This document shows positions 17,259-24,473 of a DNA stretch of 64,000 nt, piece after piece. The DNA is from G965222535 sp965222535 (GTDB taxonomy: Bacteria > Pseudomonadota > Gammaproteobacteria > HK1). A program made the position numbers and the translations under genes. The stretch lies in the NCBI GenBank assembly GCA_965222535.1, contig OZ244957.1, positions 1,488,001-1,552,000 on the forward strand. Reading direction: 5' to 3'. The number at the start of each line of letters is the position of its first letter. The first letter of the stretch is position 1. Under the pieces are notes generated by a model. It was given only the letters and a program-made list of their open reading frames with translations. It did no database searches and was not told where the DNA came from.

Positions 17259-17510
17259 GCACCGCGAAAAACCAGCTTGGCTATAGTTTTCCGAGGCAGC
17301 GTCTATTGAGGGGAATGGAATGACCCTTCCAACCATCATTTCGTGGTGCCGCTTCGCGGTCTTCGCCAGTCAGCGAACGGCGCACCGCTGGCGCTCCTCA
17401 TTAAAAATTAGAAACGATACAGCGAACGCGCACGCCGCCGGTGCTTCTTATCAAAAATAAAACAATCCCTCCCCCCAACCCCTAGGTTTTTGAGGTACCC
17501 AAGGGATAAA
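17259..17510. repeat. Dispersed repeat, families A and B
   Basis: Fills most of the 404-nt ctpA-Rieske space. It begins GCGAAAAACCAGCTTGGCTATAG, then CTATTGAGGGGAATGGAATGACCC, CTTCCAACCATCATTTCGTGGTGCC, CGCTTCGCGGTCTTCGCCAG, CAGCGAACGGCGCACCGC, GCGCTCCTCATTAAAAATTAG, and ends with a C-rich tract and TAGGTTTTTGAGGTACCC. The same order occurs at 18710-18900. I see no gene here. Confidence 0.65.
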
Positions 17511-17612
17511 ACAACAGGATAAACGCTGTCGCCGCTATTGCAGCGGTTGAAGGTTCGGTTTGAAGGATTTCAAGAAAAAATTTCTACCAAAACTGTAGCA
17601 GGGGAGGGGCGT

Positions 17613-18719
17613 ATGAGGAACCCGTTGGATCAGTTGCAGGCTTGGCGTTTGGAGCAGGCTCATCCGCAGCGCGGCCTGCCCGCTTTCGCCTATACCGATG
17701 CCGATTTCTGGGCCACTGAATGCAACACGGTATTGTCCCGCCGATGGGTTTTTGTCGGCTTCGTGCATGAATTCACCAACGAAGGCGATGCCATGCCGAT
17801 CGATGTCGGCGGCAAGCCGGTGTTGCTGTTGCGAAATCGTAGCGGTGGTATCGTTGCGTTTCATAATGTTTGCCGGCATCGCTGCCTGAAGCTCGTGGAT
17901 GTGCCTAAGAATGTCGGTCCCATAATTCGTTGTCCATACCACTCATGGGTCTATAACCTTGATGGCTCGCTGCGAAAATCCCCGTTTTTTGGGGGAATAG
18001 ATAACCATACGCCGAGTGGATTTACGCCTGCAGAGCATGGTCTTGTCGCGCTGCGCTGCGCCATCTGGCACGATTGGATATTCGTCAATCTGGACGGCAA
18101 TGCGCCGGATTTTGAATCCTATATAGCCCCATTGGTCAAGCGCCTAGCGGGGATCGATTTTGGCATGGTTCAGCCCGTTGCAACGCTGGACTTTGGCGAA
18201 GTAGCGACCAACTGGAAGTTCCTTATGGAGAACTTCATTGAACCCTACCATGTGCAATTTGTCCACCAGAGCACGACCGACCAGCCGCTCAAGGATCATT
18301 CAACGATCGTTGATGGTGTGTGTCTGGGCAGTTTTGTTGATCTGCCAGAAGGGGTTGATGGGGGAAGTTCACTGGCGGTGAGCTCACGCTATCTGACCCT
18401 GTTTCCGAACTTTGTCATCGGGCGCTATTTCCCGAATCAGCTTGGCGTCTATCTGAATGAGCCACGCAGCCCCGGGCGGACGGCACAAAGGCGCGTCATC
18501 TATAAAACCGACGGCCAACTCCCGGATGAGGCCGAAACGGCGCATTTGAAAAAACTCTGGTGGGATGTACACAAAGAAGATCATGTGATCTGCGAGCGCT
18601 TGCAGAGCGGACGGGCGTCCCCAGTCGCCCAATGCGGTGGCCTGTTGTCACCGCATTGGGAAGACAGCGTAAGGGCGTTTCAGGAGCTCGTGGCAGCGGA
18701 GGTCACCTTGGAAAACTAG
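17613..18719 (+). CDS. Rieske non-haem iron oxygenase, alpha subunit
   Basis: Terminal oxygenase component that would hydroxylate or demethylate a small aromatic or N-methyl substrate with electrons from a separate reductase. 368 residues from the ATG at 17613, which has a strong GGGGAGGGG site; the frame is open 25 codons further up. Rieske [2Fe-2S] ligands: C87-x-H89 and C107-x2-H110. Catalytic iron site: NWKFLMENFIEPYHVQFVH with H213 and H218. No reductase or ferredoxin gene lies nearby. The neighbours (glyoxalase, cupin, GlnT, MetX-like hydrolase) suggest one catabolic pathway; the substrate is unknown. Confidence 0.9.
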   Translation: MRNPLDQLQAWRLEQAHPQRGLPAFAYTDADFWATECNTVLSRRWVFVGFVHEFTNEGDAMPIDVGGKPVLLLRNRSGGIVAFHNVCRHRCLKLVDVPKNVGPIIRCPYHSWVYNLDGSLRKSPFFGGIDNHTPSGFTPAEHGLVALRCAIWHDWIFVNLDGNAPDFESYIAPLVKRLAGIDFGMVQPVATLDFGEVATNWKFLMENFIEPYHVQFVHQSTTDQPLKDHSTIVDGVCLGSFVDLPEGVDGGSSLAVSSRYLTLFPNFVIGRYFPNQLGVYLNEPRSPGRTAQRRVIYKTDGQLPDEAETAHLKKLWWDVHKEDHVICERLQSGRASPVAQCGGLLSPHWEDSVRAFQELVAAEVTLEN

Positions 18720-18900
18720 CTTCGCTAACTTTTCAAGATGCCTTGCGGGGCTTCTCTCTATTGAGGGAATGACCCTTCCAGCAATCATTTCATGGTACCG
18801 CTGACCGATCTTCGCTGGTCAGCGAACGGCGCGCTGTAGGCGCTCCTCATTAAAAATAAAACAACCCCTTCCCCCCAACCCTAAGTTTTTCGAGGTGCTC
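18708..18900. repeat. Dispersed repeat, families A and B
   Basis: Overlaps the end of the Rieske gene. A hairpin CTTGGAAAACTAGC-TTC-GCTAACTTTTCAAG spans 18708-18740, followed by GCGGGGCTTCTCTCTATTGAGGG, CAGCAATCATTTCATGG, the stem CGCTGACC...GGTCAGCG at 18797-18823, GCGCTCCTCATTAAAAATAAA and TTTTTCGAGGTGC. It matches 17259-17510 block by block. Confidence 0.68.
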
Positions 18901-18914
18901 ATAAGGAGTAAAGA

Positions 18915-19340
18915 ATGGCAATGACTGATAGCCCAAACACCAGCGGTTGGCGATTGGCGCATACCATGATGCGCGTCCGTGACATGGAAAAATCCCTGCA
19001 ATTTTACTGCGGCATTTTGGGTATGCAGACGCTGCGCCGCAGCGACTATCCCGACGGTCGCTTTACGAACACCTTCATCGGCTATGGCCCGGAAGCCTTA
19101 TCTCCGACCCTAGAGCTTACTGAGAACTGGGATCAGGAAGAAGACTATGACAAGGGCAACGGCTGGGGGCATATCTGTATTGAGACACCGGACGTATATA
19201 AAGCCTGCGAGGCTCTGACCGCAGCGGGTGTCAACATCACCCGCGCACCAGGCCCCATGAAGCATGGAACGCGGGTGATCGCGTTTTGCGAAGACCCGGA
19301 TGGCTACAAGGTCGAACTGAACGAATCTATTTTGAAGTGA
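18915..19340 (+). CDS. gloA: Lactoylglutathione lyase (glyoxalase I)
   Basis: Isomerises the hemithioacetal of methylglyoxal (or another 2-oxoaldehyde) and glutathione. 141 residues, two glyoxalase half-folds. Metal ligands typical of GloA are visible: H in RLAHTMMRV, E in PTLELTENW, H in GWGHICIE and E in YKVELNE. FYCGILGMQTLRR is the family opening. An AAGGAG site precedes the ATG. Its place in a Rieske/cupin/GlnT cluster hints that an aldehyde intermediate may form in that pathway. Confidence 0.93.
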   Translation: MAMTDSPNTSGWRLAHTMMRVRDMEKSLQFYCGILGMQTLRRSDYPDGRFTNTFIGYGPEALSPTLELTENWDQEEDYDKGNGWGHICIETPDVYKACEALTAAGVNITRAPGPMKHGTRVIAFCEDPDGYKVELNESILK

Positions 19341-19363
19341 AGCAGCTAAAACAGGAGAGAAAC

Positions 19364-19765
19364 ATGGGAAGCACACCACAGCTTTATAAATTCAAAGATA
19401 TTGAACACCGCCTCCACACGCTGGAACCCGGCAAGTCCTATATCAAGCCATTCGTGACCAGCGCCGTCAGCGACACCATGTGCGGCGGGTTGAATTTTCT
19501 CAATCGGGTTTCCGTCCCATGGGATCTGACCTGTGATGAAATCATCTATTGCATGGAAGGGACGTTCCGCCTGACCTGCGACGGCGTGGCCTATGTCTGT
19601 AACCCTGGAGACGTTCTATATATTCCAAGGGATAACCATATCGCCTATGAGTGCGACGAAAAATGCGTCATTTTCTATGCCGCCTATCCGCACGACTGGA
19701 AGCAACGCGGCGGGATCACTTTCGTTCCGGGTATCGACCCGGAGGACATGCCAAAAGCCGACTGA
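19364..19765 (+). CDS. EutQ-like cupin protein
   Basis: A 133-residue single cupin. Seen: CDEIIYCMEGTFRLTCDGVAYVCNPGDVLYIPRDNHIAYECDEKCVIFYAAYPHDWK, with conserved cupin features including GDVLYIPRDNHI. It resembles ethanolamine-utilisation EutQ-type cupins in length and barrel sequence, but there are no other eut genes. The start at 19364 follows AGGAGAGAAAC; it begins 23 nt after gloA and is probably in the same transcript. Unusually rich in cysteine (six). Likely a small metal-dependent enzyme or binding protein of the cluster. Confidence 0.82.
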   Translation: MGSTPQLYKFKDIEHRLHTLEPGKSYIKPFVTSAVSDTMCGGLNFLNRVSVPWDLTCDEIIYCMEGTFRLTCDGVAYVCNPGDVLYIPRDNHIAYECDEKCVIFYAAYPHDWKQRGGITFVPGIDPEDMPKAD

Positions 19766-19784
19766 TTAAAAGATCCCAGAGACA

Positions 19785-20012
19785 TTGCCCTCCACTATTC
19801 CAGAGCCTTCACCCGCCCTCGGCCCTGCACGGCGTCGAGGCGAGGGCGCAGGCTGTGCTGGGGTTAGGGTTTGGGGGAAGGGAGTACCGCGTTTTGGGGT
19901 GCTAAACAGGTCCTCACCCTTCCCCCAATATAAACCTCTTTTTTACAAATCTCTCCGCAACTGCCAAGCGCAGCTTGTGCAGTTTGCGGATTAAAATATC
20001 AAAAGATTCCAG
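19785..20012. repeat. Composite dispersed repeat (inverted copy)
   Basis: Fills most of the 379-nt space before glnT. Read on the minus strand it has TTAATCCGCAAACTGCACAAGC, a short loop, GCTTGGCAGTTGC and GGAGAG (hairpin at about 19955-19992), then GGTTTATATTGGGGGAAGGGTGAGG, AAACGCGGTAC, CCCAAACCCTAACCCCAGC and GCCTGCGCCCTCGCCTCGACGCCGTGCA. The same blocks occur at 13905-14240, 41610-41860 and 56225-56415. Confidence 0.65.
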
Positions 20013-20144
20013 AGCGCCACCCAAGTTCTTTCCCAACACTCTGGAATAACTCCGTTTGGCTCTCTAATCTGAACGTTTTTCAGGAGAATTAGGAGCGCCT
20101 AACGGCGCGGCCGATGGATAGCGTTAAGTGCATGAGGCAATCAT

Positions 20145-21776
20145 ATGAACAATCAATGTTTGTGCTGTGAAAAAAAAATGACAACAAAGCGTCCTCGTAT
20201 TTGTCCCGAATGTGGTTATCAATTTAAAGGGAACGGCTGGGGTGGTATTGACGCTCATTGGAAGGCAAAACATGAAGATATTATGCCCTATCAAGACTTT
20301 TGGAATTGTCTTTGCAGTGAACATAAATCGGAGGTGCTACCACAAGAGAAGACAATGACTAACAAAATCTACTATACCAGCATCGAAAGCGCCATCGAAC
20401 GCAACCGCCCGCGTATTCCGCCATTGCGCAAGCAGTTGGAGGACGCGGGCGTCAAATATGTCCTGTCGAGTTGGATTGATCTGCATGGCATTCCAAAAAC
20501 CAAGCCGGTCCCGATGAGCGATCTTGAGGCGCTCTGCCTAGGGAAGGGGCCGCAATTTGCGGTTCATTCCGTTTCCTATGTTCCAGAGCTCTCCCCCGCT
20601 GACAGTGACCAGATCATGCTCCCTGATCTGGACGCGGTCTATGTTTGTCCTTGGGATCCTTCTATGGCAATCATCTTTGCCGATCTGTTCTGGGAAGGAG
20701 GCCCCTACAATGTTTGCCCCCGCCAAGCCCTGAAACGCGCCATGCAGAGCGCACAGGACAAAGGTTATGCGGGCTACGCCGGGGTCGAGCCCGAGTTTAT
20801 CGCGATGCGCTACGATGAGAACGGGCAGCCGGTCAAAGCCATTGATAGCGACCCGGCAAACGGCATTCGCCCACGCCGTCAGGCTTTTGGCTATGACGTC
20901 GAGCATTCAATGGATTCGATGGCGTTCCTCAAGGAACTGATCGACAGCCTAGAGGTTCTCGGCTGGAACCTGCATGACGTGGTGGCGGAGGGGGCCTATT
21001 CACAGTTCGAGCTTGATTTCCACTATACAAACCTGCTGGAAATGGCCGATCGCTTGGTGTTTCTGCGTCTGCTCCTCAAAGAAATCGCCAAAAAACACGG
21101 CATGTTTATCACCTTCATGCCCAAGCCAACCATCGGCGATTGGCGCTCTGGGGCGCATATCAATTTCTCCTTACAAGCGCTGGATCGCCCGGGAGAAAAC
21201 CTCTTTCAGGATGGCGCTGGTTGGTCAGCGGCATCACGGCACGCGGTGGGCGGGCTTATGGCCCATGCCGAAGCACTTTGCGCGATCACCTGCCCGACGG
21301 TCAATTCCTATAACGGGCTGGTGCCACGGGTGGGGGGATTCGAGGGCGGAACCGTGACTTGGGCACCCACCAATATCACCTACGGGCACAACAATCGCTC
21401 GGCCCAGCTGCGGCTGCCGCAGAATCGCTACTGCATCGAGAATCGCGCTGCCGACATGACGATGAACGCCTATCTGGCGTTGGCCATGACGCTGGCGGCA
21501 GCACTTAGCGGGATTGAGGCCAAGACCGACCCCGGCCCGCCAACCGATCTCAACCTTTATGAGATGAGCGAGGCCGAATTCGCCAAACTCGGTATTCGCC
21601 GTCTGCCGCGTACGCTTTTTCACGCGATAGACGCCCTGAAAGTAGATGCCATGGCGGCGCAAGTACTCGGTCCCGTCATGTTAAAGTCTTATATGGCCTA
21701 TAAAACCGACGAATGGGAGCGCTACCACCAGGCAGTTACGGATTGGGAGGTTCAGGAATACCTGCGGCTCTACTAG
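20145..21776 (+). CDS. glnT: GlnT-type glutamine synthetase with zinc-finger N-terminal extension
   Basis: The main part (from M71, ATG at 20355) is a GlnT-family glutamine synthetase-like ligase of about 473 residues: SWIDLHGIPKTKPVP, the glutamate-site region YAGVEPEFI, the catalytic core WRSGAHINFSL and NNRSAQLRLPQNRYCIENRAADMTMNAYLALA. Such enzymes make glutamine or gamma-glutamyl amides (for example gamma-glutamylmethylamide). Oddly, the frame is open upstream to an ATG at 20145 with a GAGG site, adding 70 AT-rich codons that encode a zinc-finger-like peptide (CLCC, CPEC, then H and H in GGIDAHWKAKHED, and FWNCLC). Either the enzyme is a fusion or there are two starts. The MetX-like gene follows 10 nt later. 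Confidence 0.85.
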   Translation: MNNQCLCCEKKMTTKRPRICPECGYQFKGNGWGGIDAHWKAKHEDIMPYQDFWNCLCSEHKSEVLPQEKTMTNKIYYTSIESAIERNRPRIPPLRKQLEDAGVKYVLSSWIDLHGIPKTKPVPMSDLEALCLGKGPQFAVHSVSYVPELSPADSDQIMLPDLDAVYVCPWDPSMAIIFADLFWEGGPYNVCPRQALKRAMQSAQDKGYAGYAGVEPEFIAMRYDENGQPVKAIDSDPANGIRPRRQAFGYDVEHSMDSMAFLKELIDSLEVLGWNLHDVVAEGAYSQFELDFHYTNLLEMADRLVFLRLLLKEIAKKHGMFITFMPKPTIGDWRSGAHINFSLQALDRPGENLFQDGAGWSAASRHAVGGLMAHAEALCAITCPTVNSYNGLVPRVGGFEGGTVTWAPTNITYGHNNRSAQLRLPQNRYCIENRAADMTMNAYLALAMTLAAALSGIEAKTDPGPPTDLNLYEMSEAEFAKLGIRRLPRTLFHAIDALKVDAMAAQVLGPVMLKSYMAYKTDEWERYHQAVTDWEVQEYLRLY

Positions 21777-21786
21777 GGAAGCGGCA

Positions 21787-22803
21787 ATGCAAAGCTATGC
21801 TGTTTTTGACTTAGGTGATGTGATGCTGGAAAGCGGTGGCACGCTGGTGAACGCACGGCTTGCCTACAAAACATACGGGCAGTTGGATGCCTCCTGCGCA
21901 AATGTCATCGTCCTGCCGACTTTTTACACCGGCACGCATGTCCGCAACGAAGGCTATATCAAGGCCATTGATGCGCTTGACCCCAGCCGCTATCTGATCG
22001 TGTCGATCAACCTATTTGGCAATGGCCTGTCGTCATCGCCGAGCAATGCGGTCGCTGCCTGTGCCGGCCCCAGATTCCCGGTGGTAACGTTGGGCGACAA
22101 CATTGCCTGTCAGTACCGCCTGCTGACGGAGCGGCTGGGTGTCAGACGCATCGCACTGGTTGCTGGCTGGTCTATGGCGGGCTGCCAAGCCTATCACTTT
22201 GCAGCACAATTCCCAGACATGGTGGATGCTATTTTGCCGTTCTGCGCGTCTGCCAAGACCTCGCCGCATAACTATGTGTTTTTGGAAGGCGTCAAGGCGG
22301 CGTTGCTTGCCGATCCTGACTTCAATGAAGGGGCGTATGAAAGCCCACCCCAGCGTGGCCTCAAGGCATTTGCCCGGGTCTATGCCGGTTGGGCCTTCTC
22401 GCAGGCTTTTTACCGCGAGCAGCTATTTCGCGAAATGGGCTTTGACAGCATCGAGGAACTGCTGTGCGCTTGGGAACAAGACCACCTGACATGGGATGCC
22501 AACAACCTGCTGGCGAAGCTGGACAGTTGGCAGCGCAGCGACATCAGCGCCAATGAGTGCTACGGTGGCAATATCGTCAAGGCACTTGAAGCGATTACCG
22601 CGCGTGCTATTTTGGCACCGTGTACCACCGACCTGTACTTCCCGCCGGCGGATAATGCACTTGAAGCAGCGCATATACCAAGAGCCGAATTGCGGCCGTT
22701 CGATTCGCCTTGGGGACACTGTGTTGCTACCCCCGGGCGCGACCGCGGATTTACCCGCTTTCTCGATCAGGCGATTACCGAGTTGCTCAACCAGCGCGAT
22801 TGA
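21787..22803 (+). CDS. MetX-like alpha/beta hydrolase (homoserine O-acetyltransferase family)
   Basis: A 338-residue alpha/beta-hydrolase of the homoserine acetyltransferase superfamily. The nucleophile elbow is AGWSMAG with S129, the acid is probably the Asp in CTTDLYFPP, and the base the His in SPWGHC near the C-terminus. N-terminal text LESGGTLVNARLAYKTYGQLD and INLFGNGLSSSPSN is typical of MetX-like proteins. It starts 10 nt after glnT, so it belongs to that transcript. True MetX enzymes carry extra lid residues I cannot confirm, and the context (Rieske, GlnT) fits an amide or ester hydrolase better than methionine synthesis. Its stop lies 35 nt before hsdM. Confidence 0.85.
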   Translation: MQSYAVFDLGDVMLESGGTLVNARLAYKTYGQLDASCANVIVLPTFYTGTHVRNEGYIKAIDALDPSRYLIVSINLFGNGLSSSPSNAVAACAGPRFPVVTLGDNIACQYRLLTERLGVRRIALVAGWSMAGCQAYHFAAQFPDMVDAILPFCASAKTSPHNYVFLEGVKAALLADPDFNEGAYESPPQRGLKAFARVYAGWAFSQAFYREQLFREMGFDSIEELLCAWEQDHLTWDANNLLAKLDSWQRSDISANECYGGNIVKALEAITARAILAPCTTDLYFPPADNALEAAHIPRAELRPFDSPWGHCVATPGRDRGFTRFLDQAITELLNQRD

Positions 22804-22838
22804 GCGTGCCCCGCAAAAAACGCCACGGAGAGCTGAAA

Positions 22839-24473
22839 ATGCAGTCAAACGGCAGCAACATTGAGAAAGACTTATGGCAGGCAGCCGATGAACTGCGGGC
22901 GAACTCGGGGCTGAAGGGATCGGAATACTCGCTGCCGGTGCTGGGGCTTATTTTTTTGCGCTATGCCGATCACAAGTTTCAGGCAACGGCAGCGGAACTG
23001 GCAGCAGAGCGGACAGGCGAAGGCGGCGCACGCCAGCGCATCGCGGGCGAGGACTATGCGGTCAAGGAATCTCAGGCCGACTACCAGGCCGACTACCAGC
23101 TTGATGACTATGCGGTCGAGGACTATCAGGCCAAAGGGGCACTGTACCTCCCCGCAGCGGCGCGCTTTGCGACGCTCACCGGCTTAGCCGAGTGGCGTGA
23201 CGTAGGCAAAGCCATCAACGAAGCCATGGCTGCCATCGAGGCGCAAAACCCCGACCTCAAAGGGGCCTTGCCCACCAGTACCTATGCGCGCTTTGATAAT
23301 GACCTGCTGGTTTCGTTGATCAGGGCCATGAAGCGGATCCCGATGGATCTAGAAGGGGATATGTTTGGCCGGGTGTACGAATACTTTCTTGGCCGTTTTG
23401 CCAGCGCCGAGGGGCAAAAAGGCGGCGAGTTCTTCACCCCCACGGCGATTGTAAAGCTGATCGTCGGCATCATCGCACCGTACCACGGGCGCATCTTTGA
23501 CCCCGCCTGCGGCTCTGGCGGCATGTTTGTACAGAGCGCTCGTTTTATTGAGGAACACCGCAACGGCCCCGCTGCCACGCTCTCGATCTACGGACAGGAA
23601 AGAGTAGCCGAGACGGTGCGCCTGTGCCGCATGAACCTCGCTGTGCACGGGCTCGCCGGGGATATTAAAGAAGGCAACGCCTACTACGATGACCCCCACA
23701 CATCCAGCGGCAAGTTTGACTATGTCATGGCCAATCCGCCGTTTAATGTCAACCGGGTTGAGCGTGAACGCCTCAAGGACGACCCGCGCTTCCCGTTTGG
23801 CATGCCGCGTGCGGACAACGCCAACTTTCTCTGGATCCAACTCTTTTACAGTGCCCTTAGCGCACGCGGTCGGGCGGGTTTCGTGATGGCTAACTCGGCC
23901 TCAGATGCCGGCGCTTCAGAGCAAGCGATCCGCCAGCAGATCATCGCATCCGGTGCCGTGGATGTGATGGTGGCGGTCAGCCCCAACTTCTTTTATAACG
24001 TCACCCTCCCCTGCACCCTGTGGTTTTTTGACCGCGGCAAACAAGACAGCGCCCGCGCCCGCCAGGTACTGTTCATTGACGCCCGCCAGCTATACCGCCA
24101 AATCGATCGCGCCCACCGCGATTGGACACCGGCGCAGGTCGAGTTCCTCGCCAACATTGCCCGCTGGTATCGCGGCGAAGCCGCCGAGAACCTGCACGCC
24201 AGCGCCGATCTAACCGCCGCGCAATTCCCCGAGGGTTGCTATCGCGATGTGCCCGGCCTGTGCAAAGCGGCAAGCATTGAGGAGATTGAAGCCCAGGGCT
24301 GGAGCCTCAACCCCGGGCGCTATGTCGGCATCGTCGAGCGCCTAGAGGCGGATTTTGATTTTAACGAGCGGCTGAGGGAACTGAACGGGGAACTGGAGGC
24401 GCTCAACCTCGAAGCACAGCGGCTGGAGCAGCGGATCGCCGAGAACGTGGCGGTGCTGTTGGAGGAGAAGTGA
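22839..24473 (+). CDS. hsdM: Type I restriction-modification DNA methyltransferase subunit HsdM
   Basis: N6-adenine methyltransferase subunit of a type I RM enzyme, 544 residues. SAM-binding motif I DPACGSGGM at 221-229 and catalytic motif IV NPPF at 299-302; the N-terminal helical domain opens LWQAADELRANSGLKGSEY. The ATG at 22839 is chosen for its CACGGAGAGC site and the family-typical start. Between about residues 70 and 100 there is an extra stretch rich in DY, made by an in-frame tandem duplication of a 57-nt unit (GACTATGCGGTC at 23053 and 23110). The stop overlaps the hsdS start (TGATG). Confidence 0.95.
   Translation: MQSNGSNIEKDLWQAADELRANSGLKGSEYSLPVLGLIFLRYADHKFQATAAELAAERTGEGGARQRIAGEDYAVKESQADYQADYQLDDYAVEDYQAKGALYLPAAARFATLTGLAEWRDVGKAINEAMAAIEAQNPDLKGALPTSTYARFDNDLLVSLIRAMKRIPMDLEGDMFGRVYEYFLGRFASAEGQKGGEFFTPTAIVKLIVGIIAPYHGRIFDPACGSGGMFVQSARFIEEHRNGPAATLSIYGQERVAETVRLCRMNLAVHGLAGDIKEGNAYYDDPHTSSGKFDYVMANPPFNVNRVERERLKDDPRFPFGMPRADNANFLWIQLFYSALSARGRAGFVMANSASDAGASEQAIRQQIIASGAVDVMVAVSPNFFYNVTLPCTLWFFDRGKQDSARARQVLFIDARQLYRQIDRAHRDWTPAQVEFLANIARWYRGEAAENLHASADLTAAQFPEGCYRDVPGLCKAASIEEIEAQGWSLNPGRYVGIVERLEADFDFNERLRELNGELEALNLEAQRLEQRIAENVAVLLEEK

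Noticed and set aside
20145..20354. Considered as the missing LysW carrier protein
   Set aside because: It has zinc-ligand cysteines but lacks the acidic C-terminal EDWGE-type end and runs on into glutamine synthetase.
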